The notes beneath the pieces are model-generated. The model saw nothing but the letters and a program-made list of their open reading frames with translations, was not told where the DNA came from and made no database searches. This document shows, in pieces, positions 43,693 to 55,405 of a DNA stretch of 64,000 nucleotides. The translations under genes and the position numbers were made by a program. Origin of the DNA: Haemaphysalis longicornis. Lineage: Eukaryota > Arthropoda > Arachnida > Ixodida > Ixodidae. The stretch covers positions 57,989,826 to 58,053,825 of the forward strand of contig CM023454.1 in the NCBI GenBank assembly GCA_013339765.2, given 5' to 3'. How positions within the stretch are numbered: position 1 is the stretch's first letter; every line of letters begins with the position of its first letter.

Positions 43693-45073
43693 CTACATGA
43701 CGCTGTCTGGCTCAGGTGAAGAAGCCTTACACGTGCAGAGAGCAAACATCAGCTCCTGCATAGTGAGTTCAGAGTTGTACTGCCCTTCTGATTGTATGTT
43801 GTCCCGAACCGGCTTGCATTCCACAGATTTCTTGTATTGGATGAAGGTATTTGTGTAATGGCCAGAGGTAGATATGTATTCCAAATGTTGTGCAAGGGCA
43901 TTTTCTTGGTCTAAAAGCGAGTAACCAGTAGCACACATCAAAGGTACATAGTGCGTTTTCTGTCCTTTGAACTTTCGAATTCCATACTTTCCGCGCATCT
44001 GTATACGAATTTATTAAAGTTAAAAAGACTGCCAGCTATCTTTTTTGGCCTGCCGGTCAGTGCGCCTTCCCAAGCCTTTGATCGCTTGAAGGCTACGAAG
44101 TTTTAGGTTGTTGTATATCTGCTTGAGACACCCCACGCCTTATTTTGGGCCTTTCGCGCAAGTCTGCATCCCTAATTCCTCCAACTCCTACCAAGATTGC
44201 GAGTACCGCTCGGTTTCTCTGGAATATCGCTTTCGGCAGACTCAAGAATATGCAATGTGAGGAAGCTAGAGGATTCATCAATGCCTAAATGGCTGATGGT
44301 AGGGTAGGGGAGTTTTGAATTTTTTCTAAACGTTCCCCAGTAGACATCACATTCTCTGAATTATTTATGTGGAATTCAACTGTGGGGGCGGCCACATTCT
44401 CGACATCTTAGGCTGACTGGGAAGCAGTCAATTCCATTCCCTTCCACTCCCTTCCCTTCCGGTCACTTCCACTCCCCATTCAACAAGCTGAAAAAAAAAC
44501 ATAAGAGCCTATAGCCAGATCGTTGTCCGAATATGTGTGGTGTGTTGTACTGTAATATGTGAGCTGTTTTTTATTGAATAGGCAGGCTCCGGATGATAAA
44601 AAAACTTTTCCAGCAAGCGACCTCGGGCATCCATGCGTTCCGATTCCCAGATTTCACATTGGGCATAAAGGTCGCCTAATATTAGAAAAAGGTTCGGAAA
44701 GCTCGCCAATGAAGGATTGGAATTCTGAACTTGACAGGTGGCAGTCAGGAGGAAGGTATAAGCAGCAGACTGCAACTAACCTATCAAAATTATTGCCTGG
44801 ACAGACACTGCTTCGAGGGGGCTAAGTAGCTGAAGAGATTGGCAGGAAGCAGATTTTTGCACGCAATTGCTACACCACGAGACAAGTGAGTGCATCTGTC
44901 TCTGTCTTTCCTGAATAGCGCGTGTTTAGTGGGAAGTTGGTTTGTGTGGGTTTTAAATGTGTTTCTTGTAGGCACACAATGTTTTGCTGGTGTTTGTGCA
45001 GGATTTTATATACGTCATCGAGGTTTCTCATTAGGCCCCTACAGTTCCTTTGGACACTGTTGTGAACTGCCAT
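43693..45073 (-). pseudogene. I copy 2 ORF2, endonuclease and linker fragments
   Basis: The endonuclease start (45,073-44,870) reads VQRNCRGLMRNLDD and LQETHLKP. Another frame (44,775-44,509) gives a GDLYAQCEIWES motif. Near 44,480-44,430 a purine-rich stretch replaces the region where copy 1 encodes the GSDHF catalytic motif. The linker to the RT (43,998-43,693) matches copy 1, with LMCATGYSLLDQENALAQH and CTCKASSPEPDSVM. Sequence then continues in decayed frames to the BEL insertion at 43,352. Confidence 0.75.
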
Positions 45074-45249
45074 AAAAGTTCACAAATCAAATTGATTTTG
45101 CTAGTAGAGTAGTTCCATTATTCAAGGGGTCTTTTATGTGCGTATGATGTGTTCTGTGTAGCAGCTGTTATTCTAGGCAGTGGTGTTTTTTGGCGCTCAA
45201 CAGAGTGCCGTCTCTCCTTGGATATCTGTGATGCCGGTAACGATGGCGT

Positions 45250-46713
45250 TAAATCCATTTCATCATCTCATGCCCTTGGAGTTGCCATTGGTACCGGTCC
45301 TTCGTACGGGCGCCCCGAGGGACGCTTGGGCGCCGAGGCCCATGTGGAGGCCGCGGTGGGGCGGATGACGCAGCGGCAGACGCTGTCCCATGCCAGTGTT
45401 CGCAGTAGCCCCAGAGCCACAACGGGGCATTGGAACAGGCACAGGAGAGGCGACACCACCTCCGAACTTGTTTGTCGATACAGTGATTGTGGAGTCCGCA
45501 GGCACTCTGGTGGCGTGGGCTGCCGAGGGCAGCATGGTTGGGGGCGGTGGCGGCACCAGGTTAGCATTGCTGCACTGGGTTCCCACCGAAACCTGACGCC
45601 GTCCCACCCCCCGGCGATCAGCGTCGGCGTAGCTTCCTGAAGGAAGCATTGCGTGTCTTTTCCGAGACTCTGGGTATGAGATGTTTTCAGTGACTTTGAG
45701 ATTGATTATTTCCTTCTCATCTTTGAACTTCTGACACGACCGAGAGTAGGCGATGTGAGGCTCACTACAGTTACAACATATGAACTGTGCTGTGCGGCAA
45801 TCGTCTGTCTTGTGATCGTGCTTTGAGCATTTTGCACATCTTTCTAGGCCTCGACAGTTGTTAATACTATGCCCGTGCCGTTGACACTTAAAGCAGAGTC
45901 GCAGATTCCGGATGTATGGTCTCGTCTGGCAGTGGAGGAAACCTGCTTTTACGGACTCTGGTAGGGTGCTACGGTCAAACGTCAAAATTATATGTTGGGT
46001 TCTTATCTCTTTTCCATCGCTCCTCATTGTGATACGTCTGACGGCCGTAAGACCTTGCTCACCAGGCCTGCGAGGATATCAGCACCACTTTCATTCATAG
46101 GGTCAATTGACGAGATAAGTCCTTTGCAGCTATTGAGAGTACGGTGGGGTGTCAAAGTGATCGGTAGATCTCCAATTTTCATTTGCTTTAGTAAGCTAGA
46201 AGACAGTTCTTTACTCTTGACTTCAAACAGCATGTCATCAGAGGTTAGCTTTTTTGCCTCGTAGTTTTTTGCAACAACACTTTCGATAAATTTTGCGATC
46301 AGGAACACGGACTTGGTGGTGATTGGTGTTTCTTTGTCAACTGATTGCATGACCAAAAATCGTGGAAAGTTCTCCCGGCTGGCGAACACAAGGTTTACAA
46401 CTGGCTTGAAGATGGCTTCGGTGCAGGTCCTCTTCGGGGCAGGATCAGATTTAGAAAAGGGTTTAGAAAATACCATGCGAAATTGTATAGAGCGGGGAAC
46501 AGAGGTGCTTTCTTCTCTAGCCATAACCTGATAACTAGAGACGCCCCGGAGCACCCCGCCCGCTAACTTCAGCCCATCAGACGGCGCTTGACCAAGGCTC
46601 CAACGGCCACGGTTAGAGGTTTCTATCCATCCGCCTTTCGACTCATTGCCACGGTTGGTCACTGCGTGAGTGGGGGGGCTCGGGGTCCGTGATATCGCCA
46701 GTACCGTCAGCAC
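45250..46713 (-). pseudogene. I copy 2 ORF1, gag-like zinc-knuckle protein
   Basis: Two overlapping frames (46,713-46,024 and 46,027-45,263) make up nearly the whole ORF1, with a single frame change near 46,025. Motifs include FPRFLVMQSVDKE, LTPHRTLNSCKG, ILTFDRSTLPESVKAGF, then CFKCQRHGHSINNC, CAKCSKHDHKTDDC and CCNCSEPHIAYSRSC. The first knuckle here keeps the standard CX2CX4HX4C spacing that copy 1 has lost. A run of Pro and an Ala/Pro-rich C-terminus follow. Confidence 0.85.
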
Positions 46714-49271
46714 GATTGCTCAAGGTTCCCTGTGCAAGGCATTTGCAGAAATGCCGGGTATTGGTGCCATTTTTTTGGAACCACATACCAGTTTTATGTG
46801 CACCCAAAGGATAGTTTTGAATAAAGGTAGAACGCACAAATACCAAGAGAAAAAATGCAACCTATCATGAGCTTGACATAATAAAAAACCGAAGTTTTTA
46901 CCTGAGGTCATACTTACGAAAGAATACGTCAAAATAGCTTTTATAAAATTTGTGAACGAAACGTTTTGGAGTTTCTCTCAGTGTTATTAATGATGTAAAC
47001 AAGAAGGCAAGAAATGTTATGAAAATTGAAAAAAAAAGCAGTGATGCTGCTTCTGTGCTCCAGGTGCAAGAACTTGGCAAATTAATACTCACTGGAGCCT
47101 TGAGAAAACATCAAAGGAATGCAGCCAAGGTTAATAGGAATTTGTTTTGTTGATCGGCCAAGCAAACCTTTTTAATCAATAACTGTTAAGTATTTCTTCG
47201 CTGAAACAGAAGCGTTTTGGGAATGTGTTTTAAAAAAGCCTAGTGAAGGGGTTCATGGAATTAGTATAAATGAAATGGCTCCTGAAATAATTTTTGCGTT
47301 CTCATTAGAATAAAAATTTGGTAACCTCATATTACGATGAGACAATGAACGTTTTTTATTCGAGCGCGTTGAGAACTATACATTGTCGAAACAAATTCAT
47401 TCAGTGAAGATGTCCGATAATTAAGAAATGACTGCGGTGGTCGTACAATTCTGACAATTTTTTATGTTTGAAGGTAAAATTATGCAATGTAATCAATATA
47501 TTTTGAAGATGTTACTCGTTTTCTTTGCGTCTGGCCACTTGTCATGTGTGACTTATGCAGCCTATGCCTTTGCTTCATGGTGATTGTTTAAAAAGGGGCC
47601 AGGATAAAGAGCAACTGGCGCTGCCTCTGGCGTCTATAAAATGGCAGTTGGCTGTTGCATATCATTTCTGCAATATTGTGAACTGGAATCCGCCGTGCTT
47701 ACTGGCACAACAAAATCATCCTCGGACACTTTTCTCGGATGCAGGAAAAGCCGGCAGAATTTATATTGTCTCTGCTATAGGGTTCCCTAAGCTACCAGGA
47801 AGACGTAATGTGACTCTGCGAGGAGTAGTGATCCCGGGATAGAATAATAATTGATCTGACAATGTATGAAAAAAAATTGTGCAACTGGGTTTTCTCGCTG
47901 TGATCTGTGGCGAAAAGTATAAACTTTGACAATTGTCGTTTGTTGCGACGGTGGTCACGGCTTGGAAAGTGGTAGCCCTATAACGTTTACGACTGTTGTT
48001 GGATGAAAATGCGGTAATGGCCAAACATTTGATCGTCCCAGTGGAAAACTGTGGTGTTCTGCCTGGCGTCGGCTTGATCTCCCCAAACTCTGTCATAATA
48101 GTAATAAACTGCTGTATTTTATTCTGTTCGAGTTCTCCCTGTCTCTTGCTGCTATTAGAGCTTAATGAAACATTATTGTCAATCGATATCTGCCTCCAAA
48201 ACCGCCTTGGAATGTAACGGGCAAATGACAACGCCATCGCGACTTTGACTGGCTTCTGTCGCAGACGGCGTTAGGTGTCTGTGAGCTTGGAAGAATTTGA
48301 CTGGTATGCCCCACTTTAGGATTAGTGCACAATAATTCTAATTGAAATGGTTTGAAGTTACAGCATCATTGCTGGCGAGTTTGTGTGTTTCAGAAGTATT
48401 GAATATTCTAGGTGTTTTCTCATCCGATCATCTCTTGTTTTGTTGGTCTATGTGTAAACGACACACAATATATAAAAAAGATGTTTGAATACGATTGATG
48501 CAAACCTCTTAAAAATATTTATCTGAGATCTCAGACTTAAATATAAAAAATAAGAACGTTCAATTGTTTTAGTTGCATTATTGCAAATAACTACACTACC
48601 ATTTCTCATCGGGAAAGCCAGTTCTGTAGGTTTTAGCAGTCAAGAAGTTGCTTAAATTATTTGGGTATGGTATCAAGAGTTTTCAAAATACCAAGAACAT
48701 GCTGAGGGCACCTGCGGGTGTACACGTGTGCGTCGGTACAGCGGCAAACAACTGGACGTCTAAGCAAATGAAGAAAAGCTGAGTGCTTATGTGTGTATGG
48801 CTCACGGCTATGGCCCAGTGTCCCCGATGCAGTTTTGTGTAGAAAACACACCCAGTTAAGGAGAGTCGTCAAGATTGTCGCAATGGGCTGGCAGGTAAAA
48901 AAACAAAAAAAAATAGCCAGCTCCAGCCTGTGCATGCCTCGTGGTCACCCCCGCTTCTCAGGCGCCTGTTAGTCAAGGCAACCACCCCCTAAGAGAGAAT
49001 AACCCTCATTGGCACAAAAAATTTCAGCGTTCGACACAATTGTGGCAACACTAACACGGAACGAGAAAGACACTACACGCCGTGCGCCCCTTCAAGTTGA
49101 TATGCAATGATGGTAAACTCCAAAAAAATGAGAGACATGCACACCTATAGCAACAATACTAGAGAAACCCTCATTGCGGCAGCGAAAGGAAGCCTAACAG
49201 GTGCAATGGTTTACTTATACCCCCGTGTTTGTCATGAAGGTTGCGAACAGCTTTTCTTTCTTGAAATCTTA

Positions 49272-49382
49272 CGCATTAGCGTAAGCTTCCTTGATATTTT
49301 TCTAAAAAGACGTGTTTGCATGCCGCGAAGGAATGCGAGTACATATTTCTACAAATCGCGTAAATACCAGCAGTGTATTTGG
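49272..49382 (+). repeat. Dispersed ~90-bp repeat, copy 1
   Basis: Begins with AAGCTTCCTTGATATTTTTC, then CTAAAAAGACGTGTTTGCATG, trimmed here to CTAAAAAGACGTGTTTG, then GCGAAGGAATGCG, a CTACAAAT block and GTGTATTTGGG. The order of blocks matches copies 2-4. Confidence 0.5.
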
Positions 49383-49509
49383 GTGTGATTTCCTGAAGCA
49401 GCGACGCATTTATCTTAGAGGTGTCCTGTAAGCTCTCATATTATTCTCGGCGCAATTCGGGCTGATCTTCTTTCCCATACAAACGTCCCGTATGTTGACA
49501 CTGGTTTCA

Positions 49510-49603
49510 CACTTTCGCCTGATTTAACTAAACGACCCTGTCTGTGCGCTGCAAAAAAAAGGTGGGCGCAAGTTTCTCAAACTGCTGTAAACCGCCGCTG
49601 TAT
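49510..49603 (+). repeat. Dispersed ~90-bp repeat, copy 2
   Basis: ATTTAACTAAACGACCCTGTC, trimmed to ATTTAACTAAACGACC, is followed by GGTGGGCGCAAGTTTCTCAA, ACTGCTGTAAACCG and CGCTGTATA. It matches the layout of copies 3 and 4 (TAAACAG, TTTCTCGAACTGCC, TGTATAT). It directly abuts the 3' tail of the CR1-like element. Confidence 0.6.
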
Positions 49604-50299
49604 AGAAGAAGAAGAAGAAGACTTTATTTTTCAGCCGACGTTGTTACAATTCCTGCTGAAGGGGCAGGAGCTAAAGGCATTCAGTGCCTGACGAGGGCTC
49701 CTGACCTTCTGGAGTTCACAGCAGAGGACATGTTCAAATCAAATATGCGTGCTTAGCAATAAGATCCAGCAATACCGAAAGAAAAAAATAAGTAAACTAA
49801 AAAATACAAAAAATCGTACATTTCCAATAATGAGAATCACAAGTTATACTATATACGTAAAACTTTCTTCAATACCTGTTGCCAGCAGATGCAATACAAC
49901 ACGAAATGTTTCCTTACTGATTGTTCCTCATGTCTATCAAAAAAGTCATGTCTTCAGACAGCACAGTTTAAATTCTTTAGAGTAAGACACGCCTAGTGAT
50001 TGTCATATCTCACTTTCTTTGCTATAAACATCACCTTGGTTTCAGTCTTAAATACGGTTGCAATGGTGCTAAATCTTAAATTATCCCCTAGGATGTTCAA
50101 GACATGTGGTTCTTGATAAGTGGCCGATTGTTTGCCGTAATTAGTCACAGTTTTAGGTGTACGTATTATTAGACGCCGTACACAGTAATGACGGTTTTCT
50201 GCATCACCATCTACAGCATCACCATGTTTTTGTGTACCATCTGCAGAAGTCTAAATTAATACAGCTGGTCAGCTCTAAGTATTGAGTGTTTTGAAAACA

Positions 50300-52882
50300 A
50301 AGGTGAAGTTGGCAGGTCTTGGAATTTCCCTTGATAATTCTCGAAACGCCGTATTATCCTTTTTGCAGGACAACAAGCTTATTGCAATTATTTAGTGAGG
50401 TTGTTCCCCACACCAAGATTCCGTACGTTAGTTTTGATAGAATAGAGAATAATGCATGCTCCTTTTTAATCATAGCGGTACTAAGTGTGATATTTTATAA
50501 AGGCATCCAACTGTTCGTGCCAGAGCCGTAACTAAATGATTTACGTGTACTGACCAGTTTAACTGTACTTGGAACCAAACACCAAGGAACATTTGCTCAT
50601 GTACCCGTGCAATAAGATGACCTTCGTATTTGAGATTGATATCTTCGTTTAAGGGCTTATTGATTGGGCGGAAAAATATATAGGTACTCTTTGTGGCATT
50701 CAATCGCAGCTTGTTTTGTTTTAACCAGTTTGAAATATGCACCAGATATTCGTTTACAATAAATTCCAGAAATGTTAAACTGTTTGATGAGAAAAAAATA
50801 TTCGTGTCATCTGCATACATAATAATATCAGAACAACCTGGTATTTTAACAATATCATTTTTGTACAGAAGAAATAATAACTGGCCAAGTAGGGATCCTT
50901 GTGGGACACCTTGTTTCAATTTCATTTCGGCAGATAATATGTCATTGATGCCAAGTATTTGATATCGGTCATGCAAGCAGTTTTCCAGAATTTGTAATGG
51001 GATCCCACGAATCCACAGCTAGATAATTTTTTTAACAGCAAAACAACATGTATTGAATCAAATGCCTTTTGAATATCTAAGAAAAGACCGGGTGTGTATT
51101 TTCTGTTTTCCATATTTACGATTATGTTTTCCTTGATATATGCCAGAGCTTGCTCAGTTGACCTATGCTTTTGGAAGCCGTATTGGTTGGTTGCTATTAT
51201 TTGGTGCTTGTCGAAAAAAGAAGTGAGTCGGTCATTGATTACGCCTTCGAATATTTTAGATAGAGTGGGAAGCACCGATTTAGGAAGATAGTTAGACAGG
51301 TTGGCATGTTCACCACCTTTGAATATAGCAGTGACTGGCCAGTTTTAAATGCCTGGGGAAAGTGCCTGTGGTCAAGGGGGGGTTAATAATGAAGGATAAA
51401 ACTTCGCATATCAATGGTGATATCAGTTTTAACTCTGCGGGCCCTATTGCATCATGCCAGATGCTACATTGGTTTTAAGCTTGCGGATTAAGTTTTCAAC
51501 CTCAACTGCGTCTGTTGGTCGCACAAAGATGGACTCAGTAACACAGGGGCCCTTTATTAACGCGTTGTCTGTGCTAATGGTAGGTCTTTCGTACGAGCCC
51601 GCATTCATAAAGTGGGCATTGAAAGCATCGGCTAATCTCTTTCCTGCACGAGCTTCATGGTTTACGGTTATTTCTTCAATACATCCACTACTTGTACCTT
51701 TGCCAGTCAGAGCGTTCACTACCTCACAGATTTTGCGTCGGTTATCGTAGATCCTTTAAATTGTCTTTTGGTAATAATCTCTCTTTGCCTTTTTCAGGTC
51801 CCACGTCAGCGTATTTCTGTATTTTTTGTACTTCAAATATGCTGCAGGTTCTCGTGAACGTACAAAGTCATGAAATAACTTATTTTTAGATTTAATTCTC
51901 TCGTAAAGACTAGTGGTTATCAATGGCTTTCGGCAATTTTTAATGGTCCGGTGGGAGAGCCTCTGTAAAGAGAAAGCTTCAGTGTAGCTTGTACGCAATA
52001 ACCCAAGAAACTTATCATATGCATCATCAGGATCGGTTTGGTTATAAACGCAGCTCCAGTCATGCGCTTCTAATCTATAAAAGTGTTCCTGGACCTCGGT
52101 ATTCTTTTTGCGTCCAAGGCGGGTCCGAGTTCGGAATTTACTTTGATTATGTGCTGACGGATGAACTATTCCGCTTGTAACGCTATCCAGGTTTTATATT
52201 TGTTGCACAAATATCAAGGAGAGTGGCACTTGTATTGGAGAGCCTAGTAGGTACAGTTATATGATTTGTAAACCCATAGGCTGATAGAACTGTCTGAAAT
52301 TTTTGGCTGTACGGGTCACCGGAGTACGGGTCACCGGAGTTGGCAGTACCGGTCACCATATCGATATTTATGTCGCCAATAATCATGTAGGGAGCATTGC
52401 AGAAAGTGGCCGATGCTAGGGTTTTGTCTAAAAACTGTAGAAACTTGGTTTTATGTCCGTGCGGTGGTCTGTACACCAGACTGATTGTGGTCTTTCCAAA
52501 ACGCATCGTCAAGATTTCAATGTCTTCAGTGATAAGAGAAAAAGTTTCTACTAATTCATAGTTTAGACTATCTGTAAAATAAATAGCGAGCCTCCACCTT
52601 CTTTTTTTTTTCTCCACAGAGAAGTTCCAAACGTTAGCCCGGAAAATAATGCGGATCGGCTTTATCCCTACTCCAGGTTTCAGAGGAAGCTATTACATCA
52701 AAATCTATCGATACTGACTGCAAGAAAATGGTGATGTTATGATCTTTTTTTCTTATACTTCTACAGTTTACATGTGGTATGGAGAACGACTTCTTTGTAG
52801 ACGATATTTTAGAGTTGAATTCCAAGACAGTGTAATACTTGCAAGAGTCATTCAAGTCCATCAGAGCGAAATCTAGTACCAA
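50300..52882 (-). pseudogene. CR1-like ORF2, endonuclease and reverse transcriptase, decayed
   Basis: Endonuclease: HVNCRSIRKKDHNI and ASSETWSR in the 52,882-52,634 frame, then TISLVYRPPHGHKTKF, YMIIGDINIDM and TLLDICATN in the 52,617-52,183 frame. Linker: 51,998-51,756 and 51,719-51,444. RT: the 51,275-50,922 frame has LPTLSKIFEGVINDRL, YGFQKHRSTEQAL and LFLDIQKAFDSI; the 50,976-50,470 frame has LKQGVPQGSLLGQLLF and MYADDTNIF, with the catalytic residues kept. C-terminal decay continues to about 50,300. At least six frame changes occur. A short tandem duplication (SGDPYSGDPYS) lies in the endonuclease. Confidence 0.85.
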
Positions 52883-52985
52883 TTGTCACTTTCATGCTTC
52901 CAATTTAGTTGTGGTTTTGGGCCAGCTTCCCTTCATGAGCTATGTAAATCACAGGCGCGTCTTCGTCCTTTCCAGCACCCTTCCA

Positions 52986-53680
52986 TTAGTTGTCGATGCA
53001 AATTTCCACACTACTTCTTTCTTTTTTTTGAATGGCAGCCGAAAGCAAAGCCTCGTTTTTCTGGGTCAGATGTTCGTTCACAAAGAGCGGCGTTTTTTGC
53101 GCGCATCCAAGGATAGAGCAGTCCAGTCTCTTTTGTCTGCACTTTGCCAGCACGTCATTGCGCTTGCTACATCGAACAAAACGCACAACTATGTATTTCA
53201 CGTCCCGCTTTGGGGTGCTAACCAAGTGACATATATCGATGTCATTAGCGTCTATGCTCTCGCCCAGTGCCGCTCCTATTTTCTGCAGGACGGTCACGGG
53301 GTCGCTTTCTGCGGGCGCACCCTTTACCTCGAGATTGTTCAGGCGCTGATATTGCTCCAGTTCATCACATCTTTCGGATAGCCTTTTGTTCTCCTCTCAG
53401 CTCTATGTTCTGCCTGAGCAGCTCTTGCATTTCTAGCCTTAGGTTATTTATATCTGTAGCAGTGTCCTTGACGTCATTGCAAATATCAGTGCAGAAAGAT
53501 ATACCGTCTTCAAGTTCACGCATCTCAGCACAAAAATCCTTCTTAAAATCCTCAAACATCTTTAGCAGGTCCCGCAATTCTTTAGCATCTGTCATCCCCT
53601 TTTCACCATCCCTGCCAGTATCCTTGTTAGCATCTTGCAAGCACCGTTGCCACTATTTTTCCCCATCAGGAGAAAAACAA
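52986..53680 (-). pseudogene. CR1-like ORF1
   Basis: The 53,640-53,365 frame encodes a predicted coiled coil (ELRDLLKMFEDFKKDF, EMRELEDGISF, LRLEMQELLRQNIELRGEQ). The 53,297-52,986 frame encodes IDICHLVSTPKRDVKYIVVRF, trimmed to ICHLVSTPKRDVKYIVVRF, and PLFVNEHLTQKNEALLSAA. The FVNEHLT..N..LL pattern is typical of the C-terminal domain of CR1-type ORF1 proteins. One frame change separates the halves. Confidence 0.75.
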
Positions 53681-53950
53681 TTTACGCTTTGTTCATCAGC
53701 AGTGCACAACAACAGCCAAATTAAATCACTAATACTTTTTCTCACCTGCAAAAGCAGAGTCAAGGGTTTACGATGTGGCCGGTTTGTGCACCACTGCCGA
53801 ATTGCGTAGCGCCAACGATGTGGCGGAGAACATTTAGACGATGTCCGCAAAATGCCGTTGCGACAGCCAAGTGAAACGGTGGGCGCTGCAGGCTGTTCCA
53901 CTAGGCCCAGCGATTCAGAGGCGCTGCAGTTGCACGTTGCCAGCTTCCGA

Positions 53951-54701
53951 TGGTGCTGCCCTGGTCGCAGCCCGATGAGCTCGTTGACCGTGCCGGCACG
54001 CGCGACGATCGAGTACGGCCACCAGTGCTGGTGGCAGCTTCAGAGCGTTGAACCAATCTCCCGGCGCTGATTCCTTCTACACTATGACTGTGTTCCCCGA
54101 CAATACGTAGTCAAAGCCAGCAGTGGACCTGAATTCCTGGACGCGGTGCACAGGCCTGTTGTAACACGGGAGTGTCGAGATGTTAGACACACACACACTC
54201 TGCACTTACAGCCACCTCGTTGAGTTGACCGGCTCAGAAACAGACAACTCCGCCTCTGTGCCAGGAAACTTTTTCGTCGCCGACACCAGGAATGCGGGTA
54301 GCACATAGGAAACGTAAAAGCACACGCTCCACCAGACCTGGCGAAAGCGCAAACCTTTCCTGGCAACTCTGGTCTTCAAGATGACTGCGCCCAGGGGCAA
54401 AAAAAAATCAAGAAAGAAAAAGCTATCGGTACGTTTTTCCCGTTTTGGTGAAATTCCTGGTTGATTTCGATGCGGTTTTTTGCGTCTTTCAGTTCATCTT
54501 AAGTTCCGATGCGTAGTTCGAAAGCACAGTTTTCGATGGAAGCCAGTTTGGTACCGTAATCGCTTCAAATTAGGTCGTAAGGCTTGGTGGCCTCCTTACT
54601 TGTTATGTCGCTGGGTTGATGTACTCCTGGGGCTCCTTGGCAAAACTAGTTCTTCTTCAGGGGTCCTGGTTTCTTCATGTGCTCCAGGTGATCATGATAA
54701 T
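53951..54701. other. Sequence without a confident gene; later split by the Gypsy insertion
   Basis: GC-rich to about 54,400, possibly the 5' UTR of the CR1-like element. From 54,381 a plus-strand frame starts MTAPRGKKKSRKKKLS and stays open to the Gypsy target site; before the insertion it continued into 59,528 onward. It matches nothing I know. A (CA)n stretch lies near 54,190. Confidence 0.4.
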
Positions 54702-54706
54702 CTTCG

Positions 54707-54875
54707 TGTAGTGGCGGCGTGTGCCGCCGATGAATGAACGACTAGACAACTTGAGTGCCCATCGGAACAAAAGACCCTTTATTCCAAGTTCCGCATGCTT
54801 ATATACCTAAACAACACTGGCGCCACCTGCGGCAGTGAATCACGGAACCGAAACCAAAGAGACAAATATACAACA
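54707..54875 (-). repeat. Gypsy 3' LTR (169 bp)
   Basis: On the plus strand it starts TGTAGTGGCGGCG and ends ATATACAACA. On the minus strand an AATAAAGGG signal is present. One mismatch separates it from the other LTR. Confidence 0.95.
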
Positions 54876-54890
54876 CATTCCCTTCCTTAA
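54876..54890 (-). promoter_or_regulatory. Polypurine tract of the Gypsy element
   Basis: The minus strand reads AAGGAAGGGAATG directly before the 3' LTR, the expected primer for plus-strand synthesis. Confidence 0.8.
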
Positions 54891-55175
54891 AAACAGCTAT
54901 ATGGATTAGTAATGTAGTAGGTTAGTAGGTTAGTACATATGCAAAAATACTATACAAAAATACAAACTACAATGAACATAGCTAAATACCAATACAAGAT
55001 CACATTTGCTAAAGAAATCCACCACAATGAATATGTCAGTTCCTTTCGCTTTCGCACAACTTCGCGCACTAGTTGTAGCCATAACGCTGTGGTGGTAGTC
55101 TCTTTCTTGGTGGTTGCACCCTTCGTTGCTGGGTGACGGCTCCGGGAGGACTCGGCCGACTGCGTAACAGCAGGT

Positions 55176-55337
55176 GACCTGGACGCCTGCGCAGCCGAAG
55201 GAGACCTGGACGCCAGCGCAGCCGAAGGAGACATGGGCACCTGCGCAGCCGAAGGACACATGGGCACCTGCGCAACCGAAGGACACATGGGCACCTGCGC
55301 AGCCGAAGGACACATGGGCACCTGCGCAGCCGAAGGA
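55176..55337 (-). repeat. 27-bp tandem repeat, six units, inside the Gypsy 3' region
   Basis: Six units of 27 bp (such as CACATGGGCACCTGCGCAGC followed by CGAAGGA). Because 27 is divisible by three, every frame stays open. The minus strand reads a nine-residue repeat FGCAGAHVS and the plus strand reads TWAPAQPKD. Units 3-6 are nearly identical and units 1-2 are more diverged, which suggests recent expansion from one side. Confidence 0.95.
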
Positions 55338-55405
55338 GCAGCCGAAGAAGTCCTCGTCGTAATTCTGGGGTAGGGCCCTCACATGTAGGCGGAGACCCTC
55401 TTTCA

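Larger units (their letters stand above)
30851..46739 (-). mobile_element. I-clade non-LTR retrotransposon, copy 2, split by two later insertions
   Basis: A minus-strand I element homologous to copy 1. Its ends are fixed by a 12-bp target duplication, CATTTGCAGAAA on the plus strand (30,839-30,850 and 46,740-46,751). It ends in a (CTA)n tail after GGCGCTCTTTTGCC. The body is in three pieces: 46,739-43,353, 37,538 to about 36,531, and about 32,111-30,851. Between them sit the BEL/Pao element and the CR1/L2-type element. Removing both leaves about 5.65 kb, close to the 5,579 bp of copy 1. Coding similarity resumes across each junction, which confirms the nesting. Confidence 0.92.
46752..49604. 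other. Mostly AT-rich stretch without recognisable genes
   Basis: No coding similarity I can defend. A 92-residue minus-strand frame at 48,657-48,935 faintly resembles the C-terminus of a LINE protein but lacks clear motifs. Two diverged copies of a roughly 90-bp dispersed repeat occur at the right end, listed separately. Confidence 0.45.
49605..53950 (-). mobile_element. CR1-like non-LTR retrotransposon, decayed
   Basis: A minus-strand LINE. Its 3' end reads AATAAAGTC followed by (TTC)n, seen on the plus strand as GAAGAAGAAGAAGACTTTATT at 49,605-49,626 (here shortened to the unit). Upstream in its own order are an ORF1 with coiled coil and CR1-type C-terminal domain (53,680-52,986) and an ORF2 with endonuclease and RT (52,882 to about 50,300). 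The RT box is MYADDTNIFF, which fits CR1-like elements and differs from the L2-type copy at 32-36 kb. Many frame breaks show it is old. The 5' end near 53,950 is uncertain. Confidence 0.82.

Noticed and set aside
48657..48935. Minus-strand frame suggestive of a LINE C-terminus
   Set aside because: The Cys/His spacing does not match a known zinc motif and no RT or RNase H remnant lies upstream.
55174..55362. Plus-strand repetitive protein (TWAPAQPKD repeats)
   Set aside because: It is antisense to the Gypsy element and arises from the 27-bp repeat; reported as a repeat, not a gene.
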